Source of the DNA: Clostridia bacterium
GTDB taxonomy: Bacteria; Bacillota; Clostridia; TANB77; CAG-508
Direction of reading: 5' to 3'
Assembly: GCA_017512025.1 (NCBI GenBank)
Contig: JAFWHH010000009.1
Span: forward strand, 496,001-560,000
Length of the DNA: 64,000 nucleotides
In this document: one piece after another, positions 15,098 through 25,104 of the stretch
How positions within the stretch are numbered: position 1 is the first letter of the stretch
How the letters are laid out: the number at the start of each line of letters is the position of its first letter
Program-made: the position numbers and the translations under genes
Notes under the pieces: generated by a model
Seen by the model: the letters and a program-made list of their open reading frames with translations, nothing else
What the model was told of the DNA's origin: nothing
Databases searched by the model: none

Positions 15098-15126
15098 TTG
15101 TATTAATATTTAATTATCGATATAAT
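15098..15126 (+). promoter_or_regulatory. Promoter of the sortase B gene
   Basis: TTGTAT (15098-15103), 17 bp, TATAAT (15121-15126). Divergent from the mtaB promoter. Confidence 0.65.
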
Positions 15127-15141
15127 AATTATGGTGATTAT

Positions 15142-15975
15142 ATGAGTAGATCAAAAGGAAGAAGATTTGCCGATAAAAGAGAATTAGAGTTCTCTGGCGA
15201 TAATACAATACAGAAAACGAAAACAAAAAAGAAATGTAAAGCAATTTATAATGTAATAATACTAATCTGCCTTGCTGTAATAATATACTCTCTATATAAT
15301 ATTATTGTTTGGGCAATAGAAAACAAGAAGAATAATGATTTGCTGGCTGATATGCAAAATATTGCGGGGATAACACACGAGGAAGTCGTAGTTGACGATT
15401 TATCTCTTGTTAAAACAAACTATGATTTTGCAGAGCTATTAAAGAGAAATCCTGATACCGTTGGATGGGTTTATGTTCCAAATTCAAAAATAGACTATCC
15501 TGTTGTGCAATCAAGTGATAACGATTTCTATTTGAATCACTCATTTGATAAATCAACAAACTCCGCTGGTTGGGTGTTCGCTGACTCTTCTTGTAATGCA
15601 AGAACATCAAAAAATGTTATTATTTATGGCCACAACAGAAAAGATAGAAGTATGTTTGGCTCATTAAAAATTGTTCAAGACGATGAATGGCTTTCTAACC
15701 CACAAAATCATTACATCACATTTGCTAATTTAGATGAATCAGGCATCTATAAAATTTTCTCTGTATTTGTGGTTAATGATGAGCATGTTAATTCTTATTT
15801 AGAGACGGACTTTTCGTCTGATGAGGCATTTAAAGCTTATCTGAAAAAAATTAAAAACTCAAGTTATCAACAATTTGATACAGACATAGAAAATACTGAA
15901 AGTATAATTACTTTATATACATGCTATGGAGCAAATAATCAAAGACTTCTTGTTTTTGCAGCTAAAGTTTTATAG
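15142..15975 (+). CDS. srtB: Class B sortase
   Basis: 277-aa class B sortase: basic N-terminus, membrane helix (about 37-57), catalytic domain with His164 (IYGHNRKD), Cys261 (LYTCYG) and Arg268. The NNDFYLNHSFD-like stretch and the length fit class B. Class B enzymes anchor selected proteins such as haem carriers, and in C. difficile recognise (S/P)PXTG. No linked substrate gene is present nearby. It is a lone gene with its own promoter and a strong terminator. RBS is weak (GGTGAT). Confidence 0.92.
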   Translation: MSRSKGRRFADKRELEFSGDNTIQKTKTKKKCKAIYNVIILICLAVIIYSLYNIIVWAIENKKNNDLLADMQNIAGITHEEVVVDDLSLVKTNYDFAELLKRNPDTVGWVYVPNSKIDYPVVQSSDNDFYLNHSFDKSTNSAGWVFADSSCNARTSKNVIIYGHNRKDRSMFGSLKIVQDDEWLSNPQNHYITFANLDESGIYKIFSVFVVNDEHVNSYLETDFSSDEAFKAYLKKIKNSSYQQFDTDIENTESIITLYTCYGANNQRLLVFAAKVL

Positions 15976-15986
15976 ATTTATGTTTA

Positions 15987-16028
15987 TCCAAGCTATATTT
16001 GATGTAACCGCATCAAATATAGCTTTTT
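15987..16028 (+). terminator. Terminator of the sortase B gene
   Basis: 15-bp stem AAGCTATATTTGATG/CATCAAATATAGCTT (about 15991-16024) followed by a run of T. Confidence 0.92.
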
Positions 16029-16115
16029 TTAATATACTTTTTTTCTCTCTCCCCTTTATTTTTCTAATTTTATGTAGTATAATGGTGGAAATTTTATTTT
16101 GAAAGGATGATGTTC

Positions 16116-18518
16116 ATGGATTATAATTTTCAAGAAATAGAAAAGAAATGGCAAAATTTTTGGGATGACAACAAAACATTTAAAACTGATGTATGGGATT
16201 TTTCAAAGCCTAAATACTATGCATTAGACATGTTCCCTTACCCATCAGGACAAGGATTACATGTTGGACACCCAGAAGGATATACTGCAACAGATGTATT
16301 ATCAAGAATGAAAAGAATGCAAGGATTCAACGTATTACACCCAATGGGTTGGGATGCATTTGGATTACCTGCAGAACAATATGCAATTAATACAGGAAAT
16401 CATCCAGATTTATTTACTCAAAAAAATATTGAAACTTTTAGAAGACAATTAAAAATGCTTGGTCTATCTTTTGATTGGGATAGAGAAGTATCAACTTGTG
16501 ATCCAAACTACTACAAATGGACACAATGGATCTTTAAACAACTATTCAATGATGGTTTAGCTAAACTAGTTGACATGCCTGTTAACTGGTGTGAAGAGCT
16601 TGGAACAGTTTTAGCTAACGATGAAGTTATTGATGGTAAAAGTGAGCGTGGTGGATTCCCTGTTGTTCGTAAAAATATGAAACAATGGGTTCTAGATATT
16701 CCTGCTTACGCAGATAAATTACTTGATCATTTAGATACAATGGATTGGCCAGAATCAACTAAGGAAATTGAGAGAAACTGGATTGGAAGATCTGAAGGTG
16801 CTCATGTAATATTTAAAGTTGCTGGTCATGAAGATGTTGATTTCACTGTATTCACAACAAGATGTGATACATTATTTGGTGCTACATATTGTGTACTTGC
16901 TCCAGAAAGCGAAATAGTGCAAAAAATAACAACAGCTGATAAGAAAGCTGAAGTTGATGCTTATATTAAAGAATGTAGCTCTAAATCAGATTTAGAAAGA
17001 ACTGAACTTAATAAAGAAAAAACAGGTGTATTTACAGGAGCTTATGCTATTAACCCAGTTAATAATAAAGAAATTCCTATCTGGATTTCTGACTATGTAC
17101 TTGCTTCTTATGGTACAGGTGCTATTATGGCTGTTCCAGCTCATGATACAAGAGATTATGAATTTGCTAAGAAATTTGGAATTGATATTATTCCAGTTCT
17201 TGAAGGTGGAGATGTTTCTAAGGAAGCTTTCACTGAAGATGGATTACATATTAATTCAGGATTCCTTGACGGATTAAATAAAGAAGATGCTATTGCAAAA
17301 ATGATTGCATGGCTTGAAGAAAATAAAGTTGGAGAAAAGAAAGTAAATTACAAAATCCGTGAATGGATATTTGCTCGTCAACGTTATTGGGGCGAACCAA
17401 TTCCAGTTGTTCATCTTGATGATGGTGAAATTGTAGCATTAGACGATAAGGATTTACCTCTAGTTCTACCAGTACTTGAAGATTATAAACCATCTAAAAC
17501 AGGAGCTTCTCCTCTAGAGAAAGCTACAGACTGGTTAGATGTTACAATTGATGGTAAACATGGAAGAAGAGAAACAAGTACAATGCCTGGATCTGCTGGA
17601 TCAAGCTGGTACTTCTTAAGATATATTGATCCACACAATGATAAAGAATTCTGTGATCCAGAGCTTCTAAAACATTGGCTTCCAGTTGACTTATACATGG
17701 GTGGACCAGAACATGCTGTTGGACATCTATTATATTCAAGATTCTGGAACAACTATCTATTTGACAAAGGATTCGTTCCTGTTGCTGAACCATTTGCAAA
17801 GCTTCGTCATCAAGGTATGATTCTTGGTTCAAATGGTGAAAAAATGAGTAAATCAAAAGGTAACGTTGTAAACCCTGATGATATGATTAAAGAATATGGT
17901 TGCGATAGCTTAAGACTTTATGAAATGTTTATGGGACCAATCGAAGCAGCTAAGCCATGGGATCCAAATGGAATTGATGGTTCAAAGAAATTCTTAGATA
18001 GAGTATGGAGATTATTTACAGAGTCAGGTAAGATTTCAGATAGCGAAAATAAAAACCTAGATAAAGTTTATAACTATACTGTTAAAAAAGTTACAAACGA
18101 TTATGAAACAATGAACTTCAATACTGCAATTAGCCAACTTATGATATTCATTAATGCAGCATATAAGGAAGAGGTTGTTCCAGCTAAATATGCAGAAGGA
18201 TTCTTACAATTATTAAACCCAGTTGCTCCACATATTACAGAAGAATTGTGGAATTTAAGTTTTGGTCATAATGAATCAATTGCATACTCAACATGGCCAA
18301 CATTTGACGAATCAAAACTAGTTGATGATACTGTTTTAATTCCAGTACAAGTTAATGGAAAATTAAAAGATACTATCACTGTTCCAATTGATTCTGAAGA
18401 AAGTGTTGTTAAAGATGCGGCATATGAAAATGTTAAAGTTAAGAATGCTGTTGAAGGAAAAACAATCGTTAAAGAAATTTATATTAAAAATAAAATATTT
18501 AATATTGTTGTTAAATAA
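16116..18518 (+). CDS. leuS: Leucyl-tRNA synthetase
   Basis: 800-aa class I aaRS charging tRNA-Leu, normal bacterial length. HIGH-type motif [17 protein letters not shown] near residue 40, CP1 editing domain, [10 protein letters not shown] as the KMSKS loop, and a C-terminal anticodon-binding region ending [13 protein letters not shown]. Of three in-frame ATGs (16107, 16110, 16116) the last is best placed after AAAGGA. A TATAAT lies around 16077 with a weak -35. No T-box leader fits in the upstream gap. A bidirectional terminator separates it from the convergent LCP gene. Confidence 0.97.
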   Translation: MDYNFQEIEKKWQNFWDDNKTFKTDVWDFSKPKYYALDMFPYPSGQGLHVGHPEGYTATDVLSRMKRMQGFNVLHPMGWDAFGLPAEQYAINTGNHPDLFTQKNIETFRRQLKMLGLSFDWDREVSTCDPNYYKWTQWIFKQLFNDGLAKLVDMPVNWCEELGTVLANDEVIDGKSERGGFPVVRKNMKQWVLDIPAYADKLLDHLDTMDWPESTKEIERNWIGRSEGAHVIFKVAGHEDVDFTVFTTRCDTLFGATYCVLAPESEIVQKITTADKKAEVDAYIKECSSKSDLERTELNKEKTGVFTGAYAINPVNNKEIPIWISDYVLASYGTGAIMAVPAHDTRDYEFAKKFGIDIIPVLEGGDVSKEAFTEDGLHINSGFLDGLNKEDAIAKMIAWLEENKVGEKKVNYKIREWIFARQRYWGEPIPVVHLDDGEIVALDDKDLPLVLPVLEDYKPSKTGASPLEKATDWLDVTIDGKHGRRETSTMPGSAGSSWYFLRYIDPHNDKEFCDPELLKHWLPVDLYMGGPEHAVGHLLYSRFWNNYLFDKGFVPVAEPFAKLRHQGMILGSNGEKMSKSKGNVVNPDDMIKEYGCDSLRLYEMFMGPIEAAKPWDPNGIDGSKKFLDRVWRLFTESGKISDSENKNLDKVYNYTVKKVTNDYETMNFNTAISQLMIFINAAYKEEVVPAKYAEGFLQLLNPVAPHITEELWNLSFGHNESIAYSTWPTFDESKLVDDTVLIPVQVNGKLKDTITVPIDSEESVVKDAAYENVKVKNAVEGKTIVKEIYIKNKIFNIVVK

Positions 18519-18555
18519 TAAAAAAGACATAGGATTAACCTATGTCTTTTTTATA
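18519..18555. terminator. Bidirectional terminator between leuS and the LCP gene
   Basis: AAAAAAGACATAGG/CCTATGTCTTTTTT (about 18522-18553) has A and T runs on opposite sides and serves both converging genes. Confidence 0.9.
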
Positions 18556-20154
18556 TTATGGTTCTGGCTCTGATGAACCGCCTGATGACTCACTGCCACC
18601 GCTACTTCCTCCTGAGCTTTCACTTCCACTGCTGCTTCCACTACTTTCTCCTGAAGATTCGCTTCCACCTGAACTTGATCCCCCATCTCCTCCAGATCCT
18701 GATGAACCAGATCCTGATGAACCAGATTCTGAACTAGAGCCTGAAGATGAACCGCCTTCGTTCTCACCAGATGATGAAGAACTGCTACTACTATTACTTT
18801 CATCATCGTCATTCTTTTTTGTTGTGTTTGTCGTTTGTTCTTTCTTTGTAGATTTTTCTGTTGTTGTATTTTTAGTCGTTGTTTTTTCTGTATCTGTTGT
18901 CTTTTTTGTTTTCTCTGTCTTTTTCTTTTCACTATCGCTATCCTTAGTTTTCTTAGTTGTTTCTACTGGTTTTGTTTGATAATCTTTTCTTGGCTTTAAG
19001 AATTGTTTCTTTTCATCTTCTGTTAAACCAAGTTTTTGGATATATGCATTCATTACTTCTTCGGTCTTTTTACTATCATACTTAAAGAACCATAATGTTG
19101 TTTTAACCATTCCTCCTGGTAATTGTGACATTTCAAGCTCTTCCATCTTAAAATCAATTGCATATGGTATATATCCAACTGCTTGATCCCATTTAATATT
19201 TGTCTCTAAATTATCAAATACGCTCTTAGCTATCGTTTTTATTTTGTCTACGTTTCTTGTTTGAAGAACTTTTTCAGCTACTACTTTTAAGAATTCTCTT
19301 TGTGTTCTTGTTCTTCCTTCATCATTATCTCCATAACTTGCAGGATATGATGTATTATTGTTATTATGTCTAAATCTAACTAGCTGCTCTGCTTGATCAC
19401 CATTTAATTTTTGATATCCAGCTTTTAAATGAATGTGTAAATCTTGTGTATCATCATCATAGTTCATATCAACTGGAACATCAAAATCAACACCGCCAAG
19501 TGTATCAACTATTTTTACAAGTACACTTGTTTTTACAATTACATAATAATCTATATTAACACCGGTAATATTTTCAACCGCTTCTATTGTCTTTTCCGGA
19601 TTATGTTTGTTTATCTGGTATAGTGCATTTATCTTATCACCACCACCACCATTGTTAATATTACTTCCCGTATATAAATCTCTAGGAATTGATAATACAA
19701 ATGCTTGGTTTGTATCCGGATTATATCCAATAAGCATAATTGTATCAGTAAGCTCTGCAGATATATCCTCACTTATTCCCATAACAAGAATAAATATCGG
19801 CTCTTGATCTCCAACAGCATCTCTAAACATTTCTTTAACTGCTGCTCTAACATCTCCTCCATTTTTAATTACATATCTTGCAAATATAGTTACAAAGACT
19901 AAAAGTATTGTAATTAAAATTACTAATATTACCTTTAGAACCTTATTTACTCTTCTTCTTTTCTTTTCATTATCAACTCTTTTATCTTTATCTATTTTCT
20001 TATCTTCTCTAACTGGAATATTTAATATTATTTCATTGTCTGATAATCCAGCAGAAGATATATTTTCTTCTCTATTCTTTTTTGGCTTTGTAAATTCCGC
20101 TTCTTTTGCTGTACTTCTTTTTCCTTTTTTAACAGCACTATGTCTTCCGTTCAT
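18556..20154 (-). CDS. LytR-CpsA-Psr (LCP) family cell-wall glycopolymer transferase
   Basis: 532-aa protein. A cytoplasmic basic segment of about 75 residues is followed by a membrane helix (about 76-95) and the LCP domain, with LTDTIMLIGYNPD, SIPRDLYTG and EGRTRTQREFL. LCP enzymes link teichoic acid or other polymers to peptidoglycan. The C-terminal ~140 residues are low-complexity: first Lys/Thr-rich, then Ser/Gly/Glu repeats ending in EPEP, perhaps spanning the wall. The ATG at 20154 has only AAAGG two bases away; a 10-codon ORF overlaps the start (separate entry). Promoter TTGACT-17-TACAAT (20260-20288). Confidence 0.92.
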   Translation of the reverse strand: MNGRHSAVKKGKRSTAKEAEFTKPKKNREENISSAGLSDNEIILNIPVREDKKIDKDKRVDNEKKRRRVNKVLKVILVILITILLVFVTIFARYVIKNGGDVRAAVKEMFRDAVGDQEPIFILVMGISEDISAELTDTIMLIGYNPDTNQAFVLSIPRDLYTGSNINNGGGGDKINALYQINKHNPEKTIEAVENITGVNIDYYVIVKTSVLVKIVDTLGGVDFDVPVDMNYDDDTQDLHIHLKAGYQKLNGDQAEQLVRFRHNNNNTSYPASYGDNDEGRTRTQREFLKVVAEKVLQTRNVDKIKTIAKSVFDNLETNIKWDQAVGYIPYAIDFKMEELEMSQLPGGMVKTTLWFFKYDSKKTEEVMNAYIQKLGLTEDEKKQFLKPRKDYQTKPVETTKKTKDSDSEKKKTEKTKKTTDTEKTTTKNTTTEKSTKKEQTTNTTKKNDDDESNSSSSSSSSGENEGGSSSGSSSESGSSGSGSSGSGGDGGSSSGGSESSGESSGSSSGSESSGGSSGGSESSGGSSEPEP

Positions 20155-20170
20155 TACCTTTAATTCCCAT
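20138..20170 (-). CDS. Short upstream ORF (10 aa) overlapping the LCP start
   Basis: ATG at 20170 after GAGGG, MGIKGNERKT, with the stop TAG at 20138 inside the LCP coding region in another frame. The LCP start codon lies within it. The arrangement suggests translational coupling, since the LCP start has an unusually tight Shine-Dalgarno spacing. Expression is inferred. Confidence 0.4.
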   Translation of the reverse strand: MGIKGNERKT

Positions 20171-20259
20171 ATTTTCCCTCTTTCGTATAATTATTTTTAC
20201 ACAAATAAAAGAAACTTTAGTGAATATTACTATCCACTTGTAAATGCTTACTTTTTTTG

Positions 20260-20288
20260 ATTGTACTATTAAGTATTTTTAAAGTCAA
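20260..20288 (-). promoter_or_regulatory. Promoter of the LCP gene
   Basis: Minus-strand TTGACT (20283-20288), 17 bp, TACAAT (20260-20265). It leaves a leader of roughly 85-100 nt before the ORFs. Confidence 0.65.
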
Positions 20289-20321
20289 TAAAATCCCTCT
20301 TTTTTCACACAATACACATAT

Positions 20322-20366
20322 ATAAAAAAATTGTTTTTACTATTTAATTATTTGTAAAAACAATCT
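20322..20366 (-). terminator. Terminator of the ogg-addB-pgeF-udg operon
   Basis: ATTGTTTTTAC (20330-20340) pairs with GTAAAAACAAT (20354-20364), with a T run on the minus strand. Confidence 0.85.
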
Positions 20367-20376
20367 TTTCTATACT

Positions 20377-20922
20377 TTACATTTTTTCAGCAACTAATTT
20401 TAAATCTCTCCAAAACTCTATTTTTTTGCTTTCATCTCGAAGAAGAGCTGCCGGATGCCATGTTGGCATGTAAAGTATTCCCTTCTTTTCAATCCATTTT
20501 CCTCTACATGCCGTTATTGATAAATCTTTTCCTAAAATATTTTTAAGAGCTGTACTTCCCAGTAGTACGATTATTTTTGGCTTAACCAATATAACCTGAT
20601 TTCTTAAATAGTTTAGACAGCTATCGGCTTCATCTTGCTCAGGAACTCTATTTTGAGGAGGTCTACATTTAACAATATTTGCAATATACACCTCATCTCT
20701 TTTTATACCAATACCTTCAAAAGCCATATCCATTAATTTACCAGCTTTACCAACAAAAGGAATTCCTTGTGCATCCTCGTCTGCACCAGGGCCTTCTCCA
20801 ATAAACATTACGTCTGCATTTTTGTTACCATAGCCAAATACAATATTGGTTCTATTGTTACATAGCTTACATTTATTACAATTAATAATCGACTTTTCTA
20901 ATTCTTCCCAATTATCAAACAT
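20377..20922 (-). CDS. udg: Type-4 uracil-DNA glycosylase (Fe-S)
   Basis: 181-aa family 4 UDG removing uracil from DNA. Iron-sulfur ligand candidates are Cys15 and Cys18 (with Cys21 nearby), Cys86 and Cys102. The active-site motif GEGPGADED lies at 42-50, and the second motif TWHPAALLR is near the end. Last gene of a four-gene repair operon, 19 bp after pgeF. The window also encodes a family 1 Ung at 58.8 kb, so there are two independent uracil-excision enzymes. Confidence 0.92.
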   Translation of the reverse strand: MFDNWEELEKSIINCNKCKLCNNRTNIVFGYGNKNADVMFIGEGPGADEDAQGIPFVGKAGKLMDMAFEGIGIKRDEVYIANIVKCRPPQNRVPEQDEADSCLNYLRNQVILVKPKIIVLLGSTALKNILGKDLSITACRGKWIEKKGILYMPTWHPAALLRDESKKIEFWRDLKLVAEKM

Positions 20923-20941
20923 TCTACCATATCCTTTTTGT

Positions 20942-21718
20942 TTATATTAAGCACATTATTGATGCATTTCTTCCAGAACTTGCTTTAGCATCTCTATATG
21001 AATGGAAGTAATCTTTATTACATAATGTACATATTCCACAATCAATAATATTCTCTGGACGTAATCCACATTCAATTAACATTCCTGTAATTGCTTTTAC
21101 ACTATCAATATAGTACTTTTGCTTTCCATCTTTCATTTCACCAAGCTTAATAATCGATTCATCTTGAAATGCATCAAAAAATAAACTTCTTACATCATCT
21201 TCTACTTCAAAATGACATTGTCTTATTGATGGTCCAATACAACAAATAATATCTGATGGACTACATCCATATGTATCGATCATTTTATTGATTGCTACCT
21301 CACCAATTCTTCCAACTGTACCTCTCCAGCCAGAGTGAATATTACCAATAACATTCTTAACTGGATCATATAAAAATAATGAATTACAGTCAGCAAAAAC
21401 AGCAGATAATACTTTGTTCTTTAAATCTGTAACTAATCCATCGATATCTTGAAAATCTTCTGTTTTACTATTTTCTTTTACGATATCAACATTGTTTGTA
21501 TGTGTTTGAATTGGCTTAATTACGTTATTATTATCCAATCCAAGTGACTTACAAATCTTTACATAGTTTATATCATCTTTATCTTTATTTCTAAAATCTA
21601 ATGGTTTTATGGTGTATGCATGTATTAATTTATCTTTATATTCGAGTAATCTTTTGAATTGTATATACTCTACATCTCCATCTTTAACATGAATAATATT
21701 CTCGTTAGAAAAATCCAT
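20942..21718 (-). CDS. pgeF: Laccase-domain protein PgeF/YfiH (peptidoglycan editing factor family)
   Basis: 258-aa DUF152/YfiH-type protein. The zinc-site residues are visible in HSGWRGT, the CIGPSIRQCHFEV segment and the C-terminal CTLCNKDYFHSYR. Family members act as purine nucleoside phosphorylases/adenosine deaminases (LACC1-like) and, in E. coli, prevent wrong L-Ser incorporation in peptidoglycan. It is the third gene of the ogg-addB-pgeF-udg operon, with an 11-bp gap to addB. RBS GAGGAG. Its place among repair genes may be incidental or reflect nucleoside salvage. Confidence 0.88.
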   Translation of the reverse strand: MDFSNENIIHVKDGDVEYIQFKRLLEYKDKLIHAYTIKPLDFRNKDKDDINYVKICKSLGLDNNNVIKPIQTHTNNVDIVKENSKTEDFQDIDGLVTDLKNKVLSAVFADCNSLFLYDPVKNVIGNIHSGWRGTVGRIGEVAINKMIDTYGCSPSDIICCIGPSIRQCHFEVEDDVRSLFFDAFQDESIIKLGEMKDGKQKYYIDSVKAITGMLIECGLRPENIIDCGICTLCNKDYFHSYRDAKASSGRNASIMCLI

Positions 21719-21729
21719 AGTTCTCCTCT

Positions 21730-24700
21730 CTATTCTTCCACGTTTTCTCTTATCATTTCTAAAACTTCTTCTTTACCCATTTCACTTATATAGTTATATT
21801 TATTATTTGGTGTTCCTGTATTAAATCCACATATTGCTCTGTATTCGCAGTATTCGCATGGTGTTTTCTTTTTCTTATAGTATGGATAAATATTGATATT
21901 ACCAGAAAGAATTTCTTCTGCTATTTGTTTAATTATCACATTCATGTATTTTTGTAAATAATTAAATTGTTTTCTAGAAACACCTGAAGTCTTCTTATCG
22001 CTTAAATCTCCATTTGCTCCAATATAGGCTGGAACAATGTTAGATTGTCCGCTTTCTAGCTTGGTATCCATCATCTTAACAACATTTACATCTGCTAAAA
22101 TAAGACCTTGCATTTTAAATTTCTTTCTAATTTCATTTTCAATTTCTTCTTCAGTCATATCCTTTTTAGATTTAATAACTGGATCAATTAAATTGAAATA
22201 TAATACTCCAGCTGGATCAACATTATCTTCCTTACAAATTGCATCTAAATATGTTAATAACTGAATCTGAAGACCACTATAAACTGAATTTAAATCAATA
22301 TTCTTATAAGATGACTTATAGTCTATTATTCTTAAATACTTGCTAGATCCATCTTCTGCAATATCGATTCTATCTATCTTCCCTGTAATTTCAACCTTTC
22401 TATTATCACCTAAGTCCATTACAATTGGTCTATAACGTTTACCTTCATCGAATTCAACCTCATTACCATACACTTCAAAATCACTATATTTGATGCTTTC
22501 AACAATATATTTCATACTTCTTTTTACTACACGTTTTAGTCTTTCTGTTAATACTTTATACTTTGGTGTAGCTGAAAAAATATAATTTGCATTTAATCCA
22601 AGCTTTTCATTTATTATTTCTTCAATAATTCTATATATTTCTTCTTCTTCAATTTCCTTAATGTTAATACCTCTTGCTCTTATTTCATTAAAGAATGTAT
22701 CAATTGTATCATGCATAAATGTACCGGTATCAAGACTATCAACTTTTAGCTTATCTTTTTCAGATACATTTAATCCATATCTTAGATAATATGAAAATGG
22801 ACATGTTCTATATTTTTCAAGCTTGGAAATACTTGTTTTTAGCGTGTTTCCATATAATGCATCCACATTTTCTTTACTTATTTTTTCTGGAATATTTGTA
22901 TAATTTAAAGCTTTCAAGCTGTAGACTAATCTATGTTTCCATTTATCATCTGCCATATAATAATTATATGCAGCCATCCATTTCCCATCAATTTCTTTAC
23001 CTTCATCTCTAAAATCACGTATATGATTTAAAAGTTCATCAAAGGTATTACTTTCAGTTAATATTTCAGAGCTCTTTTCAATAATATCACTTTCTTCTTT
23101 TATCTCTGGGAAGATTCTTTTTATCTTTGATACAAGTGTTGAAGCTCTTAAAGTCTTTCCATCAGCAGCAGACGATGAATATGATAGATAAATACTATTG
23201 CTTGCTGCAGTAAATGCCTTGTATATATTAAAGTTATCTTCATACATTCTTTCAATAGTTCCTTTAGCAAGTTCAATACCTTGAGCTTTTAGATTCTCTC
23301 TATCATCATCATTAAAGTAACCTTCATTTTTATTAACACTTGGGAACATTCCATCATTTAAGCCAATAATAAATACAGTCTTTATTTTATGACTTCTTGA
23401 TCTATCAATATCTCCCATAATTACTTGGTCTTGTGTTCCAGGAATTTTTCCTAGGTCACTATTTCCAAGTCCTGTTTTTAATATTTGCATATATCTATCA
23501 AAGTTTATTTTTTCGTCGCCGAAAACAAGTACAATTTCATCAAGTACTTTTACAATAATCTTCCAGCTTGTTTCATACTCAGTTGCAATATCCGACTTAC
23601 CAAGACTAACAAGTTCCGCTTCTTTTTCTTGAAGTCTTTTATCTATTTCATTTTCGATTAAGAAATTATAAAGTCTCGTTGTAATTTCTTTAGCTGAATT
23701 TGTTCCAAGAAGACCCTCTTTAAACTTAATTAAAGGATCAACAACAATATGTCTTAGCTCTTTAAATCTAGCTATTTTATCTTTGTTTTTATCATCTTCA
23801 TCACGGAAATCCCATTCACCTTTATACCACTTGCTATACTTGATATCCCATTTTAAGCAGTAGTTTTCAAATTCATATATTTCTTCTTGAGTTATATCCA
23901 AAAATCCAGTTTTAATATAATTAAATACTGATTCGTAAGACCAATTTTTAGCAAATACTTCTAATATTGCTAACAAGTATTTAACAATAATATTTTGGCT
24001 TAAATCCTTCTTCTCATCAATAAATACTGGGATTTGATACTTATTAAATATAACTTTACAAAGATTAGAATATGTATCTAAGTTTTTAGTAATAATTGAG
24101 ATATCACGATATCTATAACCTTGTTCTTTAACAAGCTTTACTATGTTAGTCGCAATATTTTCTATCTCAGAATAAGGATTATTAGCTAAGAAGAGCTTAA
24201 TATTATTTACATCTTTAGAATATCTTTGATATGGAATTGCATATAAATTCTTTTCTAAAAACTCAAGCTCCTCAGTCTCAAATCTATGAATATCCCTCAT
24301 AAATATTGGATTTTCTATTTGAGCTCCTGCATCTTTTGCTGTTTCTAATATCTTTTGAACAGTTAGTTTATTTGCATAGAATATATCTGTGTCTGGAGAA
24401 GTACTTTCTTCTAAAGAGTCTGTACATATATTGATTGATACTTTAGCTGCTTGTTTTAGAAGAATTGAGATAATGTTGTATTCTTGCTTTGTGAAACCAA
24501 CAAACTCATCAATATAAATAAGAGTATTTTCAAATATATTTGTCTTTGGAAGTTGTTCTGCAAGAATTGTTAATACATCATTTTCATCAATATATCTATT
24601 CTTTATTGTTTCCTCAAATGCATTATAAACTTTTCTCATATCAGCCATTTTAGCTTTTAAATACTTATCTTCAGACTGATTCATTATTTCATCTAAATTT

Positions 24701-25092
24701 TCTACACTAACACCATGCTTCTTAAACTCTGTTATTTGTGTAGATATTAAATCTATGTTTTCATCTGATTTTCCAAGGAAATTTAGATTACCTTTTTCAT
24801 TTAAAAGTATGTTGTATATAAGCATTGCTTTTCCGCATGCTGAAAGTGCAGTTTTTGTACTGCCTCCTACCTCATTCATAACTCTATATGCCATACGATT
24901 AAATGTTAATATTTCAGCATTTAAAGCTGCTCCATTTACAACATTTAAAAGCTCGCGCTCTGCAGTAAATGAAAACTGCTCTGGTGTAATTATATAGATT
25001 TTCTTATCTTCTTTTATTAAATTCTTTATCTCATTAAAAATATATGTACTTTTACCTGCTCCGGATTTACCATATACAAGTCTTAATCCCAT
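21730..25092 (-). CDS. addB: ATP-dependent helicase-nuclease subunit AddB
   Basis: 1120-aa AddB, partner of AddA in double-strand-break end resection and recombination. Walker A GKSGAGKST at 8-16. The UvrD-like domain is degenerate in the middle, and the C-terminal RecB-type nuclease domain has an Fe-S site: one Cys in KYRTCPFSYYLRYG and three in CEYCEYRAIC near the end. Nuclease residues are visible in ITGKIDRID and RIIDYKSS. addA is usually adjacent in Firmicutes but is absent here; the next genes are pgeF and udg. RBS AGGAGG. Confidence 0.93.
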   Translation of the reverse strand: MGLRLVYGKSGAGKSTYIFNEIKNLIKEDKKIYIITPEQFSFTAERELLNVVNGAALNAEILTFNRMAYRVMNEVGGSTKTALSACGKAMLIYNILLNEKGNLNFLGKSDENIDLISTQITEFKKHGVSVENLDEIMNQSEDKYLKAKMADMRKVYNAFEETIKNRYIDENDVLTILAEQLPKTNIFENTLIYIDEFVGFTKQEYNIISILLKQAAKVSINICTDSLEESTSPDTDIFYANKLTVQKILETAKDAGAQIENPIFMRDIHRFETEELEFLEKNLYAIPYQRYSKDVNNIKLFLANNPYSEIENIATNIVKLVKEQGYRYRDISIITKNLDTYSNLCKVIFNKYQIPVFIDEKKDLSQNIIVKYLLAILEVFAKNWSYESVFNYIKTGFLDITQEEIYEFENYCLKWDIKYSKWYKGEWDFRDEDDKNKDKIARFKELRHIVVDPLIKFKEGLLGTNSAKEITTRLYNFLIENEIDKRLQEKEAELVSLGKSDIATEYETSWKIIVKVLDEIVLVFGDEKINFDRYMQILKTGLGNSDLGKIPGTQDQVIMGDIDRSRSHKIKTVFIIGLNDGMFPSVNKNEGYFNDDDRENLKAQGIELAKGTIERMYEDNFNIYKAFTAASNSIYLSYSSSAADGKTLRASTLVSKIKRIFPEIKEESDIIEKSSEILTESNTFDELLNHIRDFRDEGKEIDGKWMAAYNYYMADDKWKHRLVYSLKALNYTNIPEKISKENVDALYGNTLKTSISKLEKYRTCPFSYYLRYGLNVSEKDKLKVDSLDTGTFMHDTIDTFFNEIRARGINIKEIEEEEIYRIIEEIINEKLGLNANYIFSATPKYKVLTERLKRVVKRSMKYIVESIKYSDFEVYGNEVEFDEGKRYRPIVMDLGDNRKVEITGKIDRIDIAEDGSSKYLRIIDYKSSYKNIDLNSVYSGLQIQLLTYLDAICKEDNVDPAGVLYFNLIDPVIKSKKDMTEEEIENEIRKKFKMQGLILADVNVVKMMDTKLESGQSNIVPAYIGANGDLSDKKTSGVSRKQFNYLQKYMNVIIKQIAEEILSGNINIYPYYKKKKTPCEYCEYRAICGFNTGTPNNKYNYISEMGKEEVLEMIRENVEE

Positions 25093-25104
25093 GTGTTTTA
25101 CCTC

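Noticed and set aside
18542..18979. Plus-strand Pro/Glu/Asp-rich open frame opposite the LCP tail, and short DNA repeats there
   Set aside because: A by-product of the Ser/Gly codon repeats. Repeats are short and irregular, so not CRISPR or a mobile element.
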